A stretch of 64,000 bases of DNA from JACPNO01 sp963825405 (GCA_963825405.1 CAWGTB010000003.1:62001-126000), one strand, 5' to 3'; positions 1 through 9,847 are shown, counted from the first letter of the stretch. Translations and numbers: made by a program. The notes: generated by a model not told the origin, from the sequence alone.

Positions 1-2
1 AC

Positions 3-215
3 CTGGCGGATCTGTCGGCAAAACTCTCGGGTCCGGCCGGTGAAGCGGCGCTGGCGATCGTGTCGATCAGCCCTTCGGCCGCCACTGCGCGCCTACCGGC
101 AAAAGCGCCGCTCGGCCCGGCGTCGCTAACCATCTCAGTAAACGGACAAGCCGGCCCGCCCTACCCGGTCAAAGTGTCACTCGGCGTAGGGCTGGTTGAT
201 AATTGGCAGAGACCC
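3..215 (+). other. Open frame entering from the left edge, possibly end of an upstream gene
   Basis: This stretch is open without a stop from the window edge and is in frame with the aminotransferase that follows. Its composition (Ala, Pro, Val rich, with short beta-strand-like runs such as LTISVNG) resembles the tail of a secreted acidobacterial beta-sandwich protein rather than an aminotransferase. The ATG at 216 starts the typical aminotransferase N-terminus, so this part is most likely the 3' end of another gene whose own stop was lost to a frame break or lies in another frame. The identity is a weak guess. Confidence 0.3.
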
Positions 216-1143
216 ATGACACAGCCAACCAATACCCGCCTCGCCTGGTTCAACGGCGAGTTCCTGCCCGAAAATCAGGTGCTGATCTCGTTCCGCGACC
301 GGAGTTGGAAATACGGCGACGGCGCCTTCGACATGACGCGCACCTTCAACGGCCGCGCCTTTCGACTGAAGGAGCACATCGACCGCTTCTACCGCTCGCT
401 GCGGTACCTGCGCCTGGATCCCGGTATGAGTCCGCAGGAGATGATCGACGTGTCGGAGCAAATCGTCGAGCGCAACGAACATCTACGCAGCGCGGCTGGC
501 GATTGGTGGATCGGCCAGCGCGTCAGCCGCGGCCTCGATCCGATCGGTGATGAAGTGCCTGAGCACAGCGGTCCGAACGTAGTGGTTGAATGCACGCCTC
601 TGCCGCTCAAGGCGCGCGCGCGTCAGTTCCGCGACGGTCTCGACGTGTGGACGCCAGCGCAGCGCCGCATCGCGCCGGACATGCTCAGCCCAAGGGCCAA
701 GACGCACAACTACCTGAATATGATCGTCGCGGAGCAGTCGGTGAAAGCGCACGATCCGGATGGCTGGGCCGTGCTCCTCGACGTCAACGGAAATCTCGCC
801 GAGGGGATGGGCTCAAACATCTTCATAGTGAGCGAGGGCACGCTCTACACTCCGGATGAGCGTTACGTCCTGCAGGGCATCAGCCGTCAGATGATATTCG
901 ACCTCGCGTGCAAGCTCGCAATTCCCGTAATGGAAGGCGACATCGATCTCTTTGACGCAGCGAACGCCGACGAGATGTTCCTTACCTCCACAAGCCTCTG
1001 CATCGCCGGCGTGCGCGCGTTCAACGGCGCCAAGGTCGGCGATGGCCGCGCGCCCGGTCCGATCACCCGGAGCGCTGACCGATGCCTACATCGCTGAGGT
1101 GGGCTGCGATTTCGTCAAACAGTATCTCGATCGGCTGGGCTGA
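216..1143 (+). CDS. Aminotransferase class IV (branched-chain/D-amino acid type), frame break near 3' end
   Basis: A PLP-dependent fold-type IV aminotransferase of about 308 residues, probably acting on branched-chain or D-amino acids or 4-amino-4-deoxychorismate. The N-terminus (WFNGEFLPE, then RSWKYGDGAFDMTRTFNG) is the family's substrate-loop pattern, and the AKTHNYLN segment carries the expected PLP lysine. The GSNIFIV and LTSTSLCIAGV segments are the usual PLP-phosphate and C-terminal motifs. I start at ATG 216 because upstream residues do not fit the family. Similarity runs to about 1067 in one frame and then continues one base later (TDAYIAEVG..., stop 1141-1143), as if one C were extra in the CCC at 1066-1068. 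Uncorrected, the frame ends at 1097. Exact substrate is not determinable here. Confidence 0.85.
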
Positions 1144-1151
1144 CAATCAGG

Positions 1152-2096
1152 CTACAGTAGCCGGAAGCATTCTTCGGCTGGGATCGTCTGTGAAATGTCG
1201 CCTAGCTCTTTGAACTGTCCGATGAGTGTTTCCCAACGTTCGCGAGACATCGTTCCGAGACCGTCGCGCCGCGTGGCCTCCGTTTCAATCAAGGGCTTCT
1301 GCACTTCGGCTACCTCGGCAAAAGTCTGCGCGTCCATGGTCGGATTCAACTGGTTCATCTGCTGGTTGGCGGCCTTGGGATCGTCCAGGTACGCGCGCCA
1401 TCCGTCCCGCACTGCCGCGACCATCGCCTTCGCTCTATCCGGATTCTTGCGTAACGATTCTCCGCTTACCGCCAGCACCGTCGTATACGGGTTATAACCG
1501 ATGTCAGAGACGGCGAACACTTTGACGGCTGCTCCTTTCCGGCGCGCTGCGATCGGTTCTGAGGTGAGGTAGCACTGCTGAGCAAACTTTTCGTCATTCA
1601 GGAACGAAGTGATATCTCCTCCGGGCGAGGGCACTACTTTGACGTGACTGAACCCGAACTTCCGTTCCATTAAGCGCGCATAGGGCAAGCCGCTTTGCAG
1701 CGCGATCGTACCTTCTTTCAGAACGTCGCCAATGCTGGTGGGATTTCGCGAAGCATGCACCATGATCCCAGTGGGACTGTCCTGATAAACCGCGAATAGC
1801 GCCACCACATCATTGCCGTGGCTTCTCGCCAGGATTATTTCGTCGGCTGTAACAATTCCAAAATCCACCGAGCCGGCGCCGATCATCTGCACCGTCGGCG
1901 TCCCCGCGCCGCCGGGGAGAATGTCCACGTCCAAACCATGCTTGGAATAAGGTGCTGCGTAAAACCCGCCGAACTCAGGCTCGGGCTTCCAGTTCAACGC
2001 CAGCTTAATCCTGGCCGATTTACCGCAGGCGGTCAAAAGCCCTAGCGCGGGCGCGGTTTTCAAAAACGTTCTGCGAAGCAGCCTGTGCGAAAGCAT
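1152..2096 (-). CDS. ABC transporter substrate-binding lipoprotein, NMT1/THI5-like
   Basis: Periplasmic binding protein of 314 residues, last gene of a three-gene ABC importer operon (ATPase, permease, this gene; 18 bases after the permease). The leader has a twin-arginine-like RRTFLK and a lipobox LTAC, so it is probably an exported lipoprotein. After the leader comes LALNWKPEPEFGGFYAA, the strand-helix opening of the NMT1/ThiY/SsuA family, which binds pyrimidine thiamine precursors, riboflavin, taurine or alkanesulfonates. The motif GAGSVDFGIVTADE fits the ligand-binding cleft. No thi or ssu genes are adjacent, so the ligand cannot be assigned. Confidence 0.85.
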   Translation of the reverse strand: MLSHRLLRRTFLKTAPALGLLTACGKSARIKLALNWKPEPEFGGFYAAPYSKHGLDVDILPGGAGTPTVQMIGAGSVDFGIVTADEIILARSHGNDVVALFAVYQDSPTGIMVHASRNPTSIGDVLKEGTIALQSGLPYARLMERKFGFSHVKVVPSPGGDITSFLNDEKFAQQCYLTSEPIAARRKGAAVKVFAVSDIGYNPYTTVLAVSGESLRKNPDRAKAMVAAVRDGWRAYLDDPKAANQQMNQLNPTMDAQTFAEVAEVQKPLIETEATRRDGLGTMSRERWETLIGQFKELGDISQTIPAEECFRLL

Positions 2097-2114
2097 TCTA
2101 TGATTGTCGCGCGT

Positions 2115-2870
2115 TCACTGAGTTTGTTCGGAAGCGTGCCAACGCCGCAGCGTCAGGTAGCTCAACAGATTGATCAGCCCGAAAAGTCCAAGTCCAAGCA
2201 GACTTGCCAGCAGGACTGCGGCGAAAACTTTGTCGATTCGCTGCTGCGTGCGGGCGATGTCCACTACCGAACCGAGTCCTCCACCGGCGATGAATTCGCC
2301 CACGATGGCGCCGATCACAGCGAGCCCCGCGGATACGCGCAGTCCGGTAAATACCTGCGGCATGGCCGCGGGAAGGCGCAGCTTGAACAGTGTGACCAGC
2401 GGAGATGCCCCGTAGAGCCGAAACAGGTCCCGCAGCGATGGATCGGTCGAAAGAATTCCGCTCAGAGTGTTGGCGATCACGGGAAACACCGAGGCCACAA
2501 AGGCCGAGGCGATCACGGTCTGGATGCCGAATCCGAACCAGATCACCAGCAGAGGCGCAATTGCGATCAACGGCACGGTCTGAAAAAAAATCGCGTAGGG
2601 ATAAAACGCCCGTTGCACTCCGCGCGAAGTGGACAGCAAGACTGCGATCGCGATTCCTGTCAGCGCGCTCATGGCAAATCCGGCGAGCGATCCCGCCGAG
2701 GTGGACAACAGAGCATGAACCAACTCCACGCGGCTGTCGATCATTGCCCGCAGGACCGCGGAAGGCGCCGGCACCAGGTACGGCCGAACAAAGCCTTGAC
2801 GCACCAGGAACTCGGCGATCAGAGTGAGAAGCACAAAGGGAATAAGCGGCGGCAGCAGCGTCTTCTTCAT
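2115..2870 (-). CDS. ABC transporter permease, SsuC/ThiX family
   Basis: Inner-membrane permease of 251 residues with about six hydrophobic segments, in the BPD_transp_1 family. The EAA loop is visible in the segment LRDLFRLYGASPLVTLFKLRLPAA (about residues 151-174). The ATG at 2870 is chosen because it overlaps the ATPase stop as ATGA, the classic translational coupling, and upstream residues in the same frame are shadow of the ATPase. It pairs with the NMT1-type binding protein downstream and the ATPase upstream to form one importer. Confidence 0.88.
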   Translation of the reverse strand: MKKTLLPPLIPFVLLTLIAEFLVRQGFVRPYLVPAPSAVLRAMIDSRVELVHALLSTSAGSLAGFAMSALTGIAIAVLLSTSRGVQRAFYPYAIFFQTVPLIAIAPLLVIWFGFGIQTVIASAFVASVFPVIANTLSGILSTDPSLRDLFRLYGASPLVTLFKLRLPAAMPQVFTGLRVSAGLAVIGAIVGEFIAGGGLGSVVDIARTQQRIDKVFAAVLLASLLGLGLFGLINLLSYLTLRRWHASEQTQ

Positions 2871-3623
2871 TCTTCGATCGCTCCCAGCAACAGCCGCATC
2901 TCTTGCCCCAACCTCGGGTCGCTGCGCAGTTCGTTGTTGCGAACAGAAGGCAATTCCAAGATGCGATCCAGCGTGATCGCTCCGCCGCTGCGCCCCATCA
3001 CCACAGCCCGGTTGGCGAGAAAGGCGGCCTCGGAGACTGAATGCGTCACGAAAATCACCGTCATGCCGCGGCGCTGCCACAACTCGCGAAGCTGGACGTC
3101 CAGATGAAAGCGCGTGATTTCATCCAGCGCCGCGAAGGGCTCGTCCAGAAGCAGCAGTCGCGGCTCCGTCACCAGCGCCCGCGCCAGCGACACCCGCATC
3201 CGCATTCCACCTGATAACTGGGCAGGGTAGCGATCCAGAGCTGCGAGCAGGCCCACTTGCTCCAGGGCTGCGGCGGGCTTTTTCGTCGCGCTCGATTTTG
3301 GATTTACCCATCAATTCCAGCGGCAGCGCGGCGTTGTCCAGCACGTTGCGCCACGGCAACAGGTGCGCGTCCTGGAATACGTAGGCGGTCTGGAAGCGAT
3401 CCCCGTTCGGCTCTGTGCGGATCGTGCCGGAGTCCGGCTCGGCGAGCCGCGCGATCATCCGCAACAACGTCGATTTACCGGAACCCGAAGGGCCCAGCAC
3501 GGCGAGGAATTCACCCGAATCAATTTGCAAGTTCATGCCCGCGATTACGACGTGCTGGTTGTCAAATACGCGCCGCACGCCCTCCAGTTGAACTGCCACG
3601 CCTCTGCTGACTGTAATCGCCAC
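2867..3623 (-). CDS. ABC transporter ATP-binding protein (nitrate/taurine type), one frame break
   Basis: Cytoplasmic ATPase of the importer. The N-terminal part has Walker A (GPSGSGKST, about residues 44-52) and a Q-loop (YVFQDAHLLPW). The C-terminal part has the signature LSGGMRMR, Walker B (LLLLDEPF), D-loop and the H-loop THSVSEA. The two parts lie in different frames; the switch is at about 3272-3285 where one extra C in a GCCC run would account for it. Corrected length is about 250 residues, normal for this family. It is the first gene of the operon; SsuB/TauB-like sequence suggests uptake of a small organic sulfonate, pyrimidine or similar compound. Confidence 0.85.
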
Positions 3624-3674
3624 CCTACTAGCATGCCCGACTTTTTGCGCAGCCGCGCATTTCGTCGATCGAAA

Positions 3675-4793
3675 TCACTTGGGCTTGGGATAGCGCGGGT
3701 CGCGGCGTGCCTTGGCCAGGAGTGGTTCCTGCTCGGCGAGTTCCCAGTTGCCAAACCCGTTCGCCACGGACTGTTCCAAAGACTCCAATGCTCGCTTCGT
3801 GTAGCCGGCGCCGGCCTGTGCGACAGCTAGCGCGTACCAGGCGTTGGCGCTCTCGGCGCGCGCCGCCACCGCGACCTCGGCAGTCCGCGCGGCCTCTTCG
3901 TACTGTTTCTTTGTCATGAGATCGCGGATGTGTTCCATGGACTCGACGAAGATGCCGCCTCTCACTCGGCGCGCCAGCCGCCGCTCGGGAGAGTCCTCGG
4001 AGCGCTCGGCATCCTTCCGCATCTGTTTCAGTACCGTAATGTCGCCGGACTGCACCTTCGCGATCAGTGCGTCGTACTGGGACGCCAGGCGTTCCGCTTC
4101 TTTTGAAGCGGGCGCGGGTTGTGGCGGCACGGTTCCAGCAAAATAAGCGAAGGCTTCATCGGCCAGCGATGCCGGCAGCCACTCATGGCCGCCTTCGAAT
4201 TCCGCATAACGGTGGGGCACATTGCGGCGCGCCAGTTCGCGGCTCAAGCGGTAAAGCTCGTCATGATTGAAGTCGTCCACGCCGGTGGTCAAGAAGATGC
4301 GGAACGAGATTTGTTTGGGTAGCGAGCCGCTGAATCCGGCGCTGCTCGCTACGACGCCCGCGATATTGCTATTCTGGCTCGCCCAACCCAGTGCCAGGCG
4401 CGCGCCGCCGCTCAGGCCGGCGACGTAAACGCGGGAGTCGTCGATCGAATAAGTTTGGTGGGTATGCGCCAGCATCAGGCGTATGGCCTCGACCGACGGG
4501 GCGAGCGGCCCGTTACGCGAATTGTTCGAACCAGCGACCAGAAATCCGGCTTTTTCAGCGGCGGCTGCAAATGGTTCCACGGCGGCGCGTCCACGGGCGC
4601 CCGGGTCGAGACAGTAGAGAATCGGCCACGCGCGGGTTGCGTTGTAAGTGGACGGTACGAACATGGCGTAGCTCTGGCCCGGATGATCCGCGATATCAAC
4701 CACACGGATTTCGGGGGACAACGGCGGAGACGCGGTTTGCGCACTGAGGTGTGCAGCTAACGCCGCCAGGGCGATCCACTTCATGGTGGACAT
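3675..4793 (-). CDS. Exported alpha/beta hydrolase (esterase-like) with C-terminal TPR-like helices
   Basis: Secreted or periplasmic hydrolase of 372 residues. The start at 4793 (or the ATG at 4784) gives a clean signal peptide ending near LSAQTA; longer starts only add uncharged-poor leader that overlaps the promoter region of the divergent racemase gene. The nucleophile elbow is GLSGG in VYVAGLSGGARLALGW. A second half after the hydrolase fold (MTKKQYEEAARTAEVAVAARA and NAWYALAVAQAGAGYTKRALESLEQ) is TPR-like and ends in a domain common in acidobacterial exported hydrolases. Substrate unknown; feruloyl- or PHB-esterase-like activity is plausible. Confidence 0.75.
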   Translation of the reverse strand: MSTMKWIALAALAAHLSAQTASPPLSPEIRVVDIADHPGQSYAMFVPSTYNATRAWPILYCLDPGARGRAAVEPFAAAAEKAGFLVAGSNNSRNGPLAPSVEAIRLMLAHTHQTYSIDDSRVYVAGLSGGARLALGWASQNSNIAGVVASSAGFSGSLPKQISFRIFLTTGVDDFNHDELYRLSRELARRNVPHRYAEFEGGHEWLPASLADEAFAYFAGTVPPQPAPASKEAERLASQYDALIAKVQSGDITVLKQMRKDAERSEDSPERRLARRVRGGIFVESMEHIRDLMTKKQYEEAARTAEVAVAARAESANAWYALAVAQAGAGYTKRALESLEQSVANGFGNWELAEQEPLLAKARRDPRYPKPK

Positions 4794-4872
4794 TATGGCA
4801 ATTTTTTCGCCGTGTGCGATGTTCTGACGGACTCGAATCTTACAATGCCCGCCGCGCATCTGTTCGGGTAAT

Positions 4873-5568
4873 ATGCGAACCGCAGGCATGATCGGCGGGC
4901 TTGGGCCCGAATCCACTGTCGATTACTACCGCTCGATCATTGCCCGGTATCGCGCCAGGAAGCCGGATGGGGGATATCCGCACGTGATCCTCAACAGCCT
5001 CGACGTCGATAAGGGTATTGCACTGCTCGACGGTGGGCGGCTCGGCGAGTTAGCCAACTATCTTGCAGCCGGCGTAGAGTCACTTGTGCGCGCTGGCGCG
5101 GATTTTGGTTTCATCGCGGCCAACACACCGCATCTCGTGTTCGATGAGGTCCAGCGCCGGTCGGCTATCCCTCTACTCAGCATCGTGCGTGCGACGTCTG
5201 ATCATGCAAAGACGCTCGGCCTGAAGCGGTTGGGCCTGTTTGGAACCGGATTTACCATGCGAGCGAGTTTTTACCCCGAGGAATTCCAGCGGGCAGGGAT
5301 CGCCCTGGTTCTACCAACAGAGGCCGAACGGGAATTCATTCACCGCAAATATATTGATGAACTGCTGAAGAACCAATTTCTGCCGGAAACCCGGGCGAAG
5401 ATGCTAAGCATTGCCGAGAGGATGAAGAACGAAGACGGCATTGAGGCACTAGTCCTCGCCGGCACGGAACTCCCGCTGTTGTTGCGCGACTCCGGCGCTC
5501 CGGGTTTGGAGTTTCTCGACACAACCGTGATTCACGTCGAAGCCATCGTTGACAAACTGCTGAGTTGA
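4873..5568 (+). CDS. Aspartate/glutamate racemase family protein lacking both usual cysteines
   Basis: Cytosolic protein of 231 residues with the complete Asp/Glu/hydantoin racemase fold: GGLGPEST near the N-terminus (residues 8-15), AANTPH at 82-87 and LAGTELP at 195-201. In the cofactor-independent racemases the first motif normally reads CNT and the second GCTE, supplying the two catalytic cysteines. Here both positions (A83 and G197) are non-cysteine. Either it belongs to a subfamily with other chemistry (lyase, isomerase) or it is non-catalytic. It is divergent from the esterase gene with about 80 bases between the two starts. Confidence 0.8.
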   Translation: MRTAGMIGGLGPESTVDYYRSIIARYRARKPDGGYPHVILNSLDVDKGIALLDGGRLGELANYLAAGVESLVRAGADFGFIAANTPHLVFDEVQRRSAIPLLSIVRATSDHAKTLGLKRLGLFGTGFTMRASFYPEEFQRAGIALVLPTEAEREFIHRKYIDELLKNQFLPETRAKMLSIAERMKNEDGIEALVLAGTELPLLLRDSGAPGLEFLDTTVIHVEAIVDKLLS

Positions 5569-5756
5569 TCGTTGAGAAAATCCTTTTGCAATCAGTTGGT
5601 TGCATGAATAAATCAGCAGCGTAACTTCAAGCTCGAACGGGACCTTCCGCCGTCTCGCGGTTGAAATTAATTTCCGTAACATCGAACCAATCGCTCTATC
5701 TAACTCTCGTGTACAGGAGACCTTGAGGGTTGTTGTGTCTGATGTTTGGAAAGTGA

Positions 5757-7528
5757 GTGGCTGGGAGGGCATTACTGAGCGTGGAGATGACGACGAAGTC
5801 CGGCAGTACGGCAAACGGAATTCTCAAATGTCCCACAGGCATTCGCGGTCTGGATGAGATTACGCTCGGCGGTCTGCCGCGAGGGCGGCCGACCCTGGTT
5901 TGTGGCAACGCAGGATGTGGCAAAACGCTGCTGGGAATGCAATTTCTGGTGCAAGGCGCGAGCCTATATGACGAGCCGGGAGTCTGCCTTTCATTTGAAG
6001 AAACCGCTGAGGAACTCGCCGCCAATGTGACGTCGCTTGGTTTTGACCTGAACGATCTCATCGCCCGCAATAAATTGGCCGTCGACTACGTCTATATCGA
6101 GCCGAGTGAGATGGAAGAGACCGGCGAATATGATCTTGAGGCTCTCTTTGTGCGGCTGGGTCACGCCGTGGACTCGGTCGGCGCCAAGCGAGTGCTGCTG
6201 GACAGCGTAGAAGTTTTGTTCGCGGGCTTAAGCCATGAGTCGGTCTTGCGGGCCGAACTTCGCCGGCTGTTTCGCTGGCTCAAGGAACGAAACCTGACCG
6301 CCGTTGTCACTGGCGAACGCGCCGGGCCTGGATTCACGCGGCACGGCATCGAAGAGTACATTTCGGATTGTGTCATCCTGCTCGATCACCGGCTGACCGA
6401 ATCAGTGTCAACCCGGCGCCTACGGGTGGTCAAGTACCGGGGCAGTGTACACGGAACCAACGAATACCCGTTTCTCATCGACAATGAAGGCATTTCCGTT
6501 CTGCCCGTCACCACGCTCGATCTCAAGCACGCGGCTCGGAGGAGCAAATTTCGACCGGCATTCCCGCCCTCGATGCGATGTTCGGCGGCAAAGGCGTTTT
6601 CCGCGGCAGCAGCGTCTTGATTAGCGGCACCGCGGGAACCGGCAAGACCACTCTCGCCGCTCATTTCGTGGACGCCGCCTGCGCCCGCGGAGAGCGATGC
6701 GTGATCTACTCTTTTGAAGAATCCCCGGATGAAGTGGTGCGCAACATGCGCTCCATCGGTCTTGATCTGGGCCGTTGGATCAAGATGAACCTGCTGCGCT
6801 TTCACGCCGCTAGGCCAACCTCGCACGGTCTCGAAACGCACTTGATCGGTCTGCACAAGATGGTGACTGAGTTTCAGCCCGCCAGTGTCGTGATTGACCC
6901 CATCTCCGCCCTGCTGCACTCCGGTTCCATCTCCGAAACCACCAACATGTTATTGCGGACCATCGATTTTCTGAAGGGAGAACGGATTACCGCCGTGATG
7001 ACGGCGCTGACCGATCCTAGCGGCGCTCTCGAGCACACCGATCTGGGTATGTCCTCGCTGATCGATACCTGGGTGCTGCTGCGAAATATCGAATCCGGCG
7101 GCGAGCGCAACCGGGGTATTTACATCCTGAAAGCCAGGGGGATATCGCATTCCAACCAGATCCGCGAATTCGTTTTGACGGATCACGGTGTCGACCTTCG
7201 CGAGGTCTACGTTGGCGCCGACGGTTTTGTTACCGGTTCCGCTCGTGTCGCCCAGGAAGCCAAAGATGAATCCGAGGCGCTACTCATCCGGCAGAACATT
7301 GAGAGGCGGAAATCTTCTCTCGATCACAAACGTAAAGCCCTGGAAGCTCAAATCAGCGCCCTGCGCGCACGAGTGGAGAGCGAAGAGCAATATACCGGGC
7401 GGCTCATCGATCAAGAGCAGCTAAAACTGAAGAAGTTAGAGGGTGATCGCAAGGACATAAAGATCAGCCGGAACTTAAAGACAACCCGGGCAGTTGAGGC
7501 CGCCAGAGGTAATGGAGGCAGAAAATGA
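5757..7528 (+). CDS. kaiC: KaiC, two-domain circadian-clock-type ATPase, one frame break between domains
   Basis: RecA/KaiC-superfamily ATPase with two tandem KaiC domains. CI has Walker A GNAGCGKT (residues 50-57) and the paired glutamates SFEE (E81, E82). CII has Walker A GTAGTGKT (bases 6626-6649) and SFEE again. The CII phosphorylation segment reads TDLGMSS (Ser codons at 7052-7057), matching the cyanobacterial T426 and S431, with Ser replacing T432. The two domains are in different frames: one base appears to be missing near 6537. After CII there is a charged coiled-coil tail of about 80 residues. Start is GTG 5757 behind GGAAAG, or ATG 5787. It overlaps kaiB by 4 bases, first gene of a five-gene operon. 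Confidence 0.9.
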
Positions 7529-7863
7529 ACACCAGCGCAAGCCTTTCCGACGACTCGGCTGGCGATGGCGCCGAGAATCCTACGTGGGAGCTCAGGCTCT
7601 ACGTCGCCGGGCAAACTCCCAAATCGTTGCAGGCGTTCGCCAATCTGAAGCGGATCTGCGAACAGCATCTTCCTGGTACCTACGATATCGAGATCATCGA
7701 CTTGCTGAAGAATCCGCAACTGGCCAGAGGAGATCAGATTTTGGCCATTCCGACTCTCGTCCGAAAGCTGCCAGCGCCGGTCCGAAAGATTATTGGGGAC
7801 CTGTCCAACACCGAGCGCGTGCTGGTTGGCCTCGATTTGCGAGCACGGGGAAAAGGGGCCTAG
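7525..7863 (+). CDS. kaiB: KaiB, first copy
   Basis: Thioredoxin-like fold KaiB of 112 residues. The core ELRLYVAGQTPKSLQAF, then ICEQHLPGTYDIEIIDL, then IPTLVRKLPAPVRKIIGDL is the full KaiB pattern, including the strongly conserved PVRKIIGDLSN. In known clocks KaiB binds the CI ring of KaiC after a fold switch and retards it. The gene overlaps kaiC (ATGA) and the second kaiB, so the three are translationally coupled. The N-terminal 20 residues are an acidic, low-complexity extension. Confidence 0.93.
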   Translation: MNTSASLSDDSAGDGAENPTWELRLYVAGQTPKSLQAFANLKRICEQHLPGTYDIEIIDLLKNPQLARGDQILAIPTLVRKLPAPVRKIIGDLSNTERVLVGLDLRARGKGA

Positions 7864-8216
7864 TGAGGAGCCGAATCAGTGACGCTGAGAAAGCATTGCA
7901 GGACGCATTGAACCAGCCCGCGGAGCACTATCGCTTGCGGCTTTACGTCACCGGAAGCACACCGAGATCGACTCGCGCGATCCAGAATATCCGCGCCATT
8001 TGCGAAGAGAAACTGCAGGGCCGCTATGATCTCGAAGTAATCGACATCTACCAGAATCCGGAGCAGGTCAAGCCGGAGCAAATCGTGGTCGCACCGACGC
8101 TGATTAAGAAGCTGCCCCTGCCAGTCCGCAAGATTATCGGCGATCTGTCCAATACGGAGCGCGTGCTGGCGGGGCTCGACATTCTGCTAACCTCCACTCC
8201 ACCGGCAGGTGTGTAA
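7863..8216 (+). CDS. kaiB: KaiB, second copy
   Basis: A second KaiB of 117 residues. Its core (YRLRLYVTGSTPRSTRAI ... IPTL replaced by APTLIKKLPLPVRKII) is closely related to the first copy, and both end in GDLSNTERVL. I place the start at GTG 7863, which overlaps the stop of the first copy (TAGTG) and gives a normal-length protein; a longer upstream frame only shadows the first kaiB. Its stop overlaps the kinase start as TAATG. Two unequal KaiBs beside one KaiC suggest different partners or opposing effects on KaiC, which is inference. Confidence 0.9.
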   Translation: MRSRISDAEKALQDALNQPAEHYRLRLYVTGSTPRSTRAIQNIRAICEEKLQGRYDLEVIDIYQNPEQVKPEQIVVAPTLIKKLPLPVRKIIGDLSNTERVLAGLDILLTSTPPAGV

Positions 8217-9847
8217 TGGCCGCCGGCTCACGCGAAGCGAATATTCTGCCCGAGAAGCGCGAAGAGCTTCTCGGACGTATCCAGGAGCTCGAGGCACGCC
8301 TGGCCGAATGCGAAGAAACCCTACGCGCGTTACGAACCGGAGAAGTCGACGCGATTGTAACGTCGGGTCCGGATGGCGACCACATCTACACGCTCAAAGG
8401 GGCCGACGCCGCGTACCGCCAGATTTTGGAGGGGATGTCAGAAGGCGCGCTCACCGTCGCCCATGATGGTTTAATCCTGTTTTCCAATGAGCGATTCGCA
8501 GGGCTCGTAGGTGTACCTCTCGAACAGGTAATCGGCGCCCGTCTTCATGATTTTATCGCTGCCGAGGATGCGCATGTGTTGGCGGCGTTCCGGCCGCAGG
8601 CTTGGCTGGATGGAAAGCTGGAGGTGCAGCTTCAGCCGGCTGGCGCGGCAGCAACTCCAGCGTATCTGTCATGGAAGCACATCCGGCAGGACGGAGCCGA
8701 CCTGGTTTCCGTGATCGTCACAGATCTGAGCGAGCAGAAGCGCAATGAAGAAATCGTTTCCGCCGAGAAGCTGGCGCGGTCGGTTTTGGAGCAGGCCGCC
8801 GATGCGTTGCTGGTGGCCGATGTGGAGGGTAGAATCATTCGCGCCAGCCGCGCCGCCGATCGTTTAGCGGGCGTTCCGGTGCTCCTGCGCAGTTTCGATG
8901 AAGTGTTCCTCATCCGCAGAACTTCCGATTTGCAGGCCTATCCGTTTCGCCAGATGCTGCTCAAAGTGAAAGATGGCGCCGGCGCCGATCGCATGGAAAC
9001 AACGGCCATAACGCCTGATGGCCGGGCCCTGCAATTGCTTCTCACCTCCGCTCCCCTGGCAAATCCCATGGGAGAACTGCTGGGCTGCATCATTTCTCTC
9101 ATCGACATGACCGATCGCAAGCGCTCGGAAGAGGCCCTTCGCCTGGCCAATAGCGAGTTGCGCCGGCTGAACGACGAGCTGAACCAGTTTGCGTATTCGG
9201 CCAGTCACGACTTGCAGGAGCCGCTGCGCAGTATTATGCTGTACGGCCAGTTGCTCCATCAAAAGCTCGGAGCCGCAGACGACGAAACCGGTGAATTTCT
9301 AAGGATCATGGTAGAAGGTTGTTCCCGAATGGAAGCGTTGCTGCACGACTTGCTCGCCTATACTCAGATTCCTTCCATCGAACGCGACCGGCAGTGGGCG
9401 GATGCCAATGCGGTCCTGCAGAAGGTACTGGAAAACCTGAAGACGGCTGTAGACGAGTGCGGGGCGGAGGTCACATCGGACTCGTTGCCGTCCCTTCCAG
9501 TTAATGAAATCCATCTGCAACAACTGTTACAGAACCTCATCAGCAACGCCCTTAAATACCGCAATCCGGAGTTGCGGCCGCACATTCATATCGGAGTGGC
9601 GCAGCAGGAGGCACGATGGCTGTTTTCGGTGCAGGACAACGGCATCGGCATCGCGCCCGAGTATCACAAGCTCATATTCGGGATCTTTAAACGGCTTCAT
9701 ACGATCCATCAGTATTCGGGCACCGGCATTGGATTGGCGATCGCTCAAAAAATCCTCCAGCGCTATGGGGGGCGAATCTGGGTCGAGTCCCAGTTGGGGC
9801 GGGGAGCTACATTCTCTTTCACCCTGCCAGCACGGGAGAATTCGTGA
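8216..9847 (+). CDS. PAS-domain histidine kinase in the kai operon
   Basis: Soluble (no membrane segment) sensor kinase of 543 residues. An N-terminal coiled coil (about 15-42) leads to two PAS domains (about 65-175 and 185-302), a short coiled coil, then the HisKA H-box SASHDLQEPLRS with H331. The ATPase part has an N-box (NLISNALKYRN), G1 DNGIGI and G2 GTGIGLAIAQ. This is the HWE/Rcp1-partner type often found with a small CheY-like regulator. It is coupled to kaiB upstream and the regulator downstream by start/stop overlaps, so it is a good candidate for the output or input kinase of the KaiBC module, analogous in position, not in sequence, to SasA. Confidence 0.92.
   Translation: MAAGSREANILPEKREELLGRIQELEARLAECEETLRALRTGEVDAIVTSGPDGDHIYTLKGADAAYRQILEGMSEGALTVAHDGLILFSNERFAGLVGVPLEQVIGARLHDFIAAEDAHVLAAFRPQAWLDGKLEVQLQPAGAAATPAYLSWKHIRQDGADLVSVIVTDLSEQKRNEEIVSAEKLARSVLEQAADALLVADVEGRIIRASRAADRLAGVPVLLRSFDEVFLIRRTSDLQAYPFRQMLLKVKDGAGADRMETTAITPDGRALQLLLTSAPLANPMGELLGCIISLIDMTDRKRSEEALRLANSELRRLNDELNQFAYSASHDLQEPLRSIMLYGQLLHQKLGAADDETGEFLRIMVEGCSRMEALLHDLLAYTQIPSIERDRQWADANAVLQKVLENLKTAVDECGAEVTSDSLPSLPVNEIHLQQLLQNLISNALKYRNPELRPHIHIGVAQQEARWLFSVQDNGIGIAPEYHKLIFGIFKRLHTIHQYSGTGIGLAIAQKILQRYGGRIWVESQLGRGATFSFTLPARENS

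Noticed and set aside
5569..5756. Search for an RNA gene or riboswitch before kaiC
   Set aside because: No tRNA shape, no known riboswitch core and no clear promoter could be supported.
7494..7862. Upstream in-frame extension of the second kaiB across the first
   Set aside because: It is the shadow of the first kaiB in another frame; the overlapping GTG at 7863 gives a normal-length protein.
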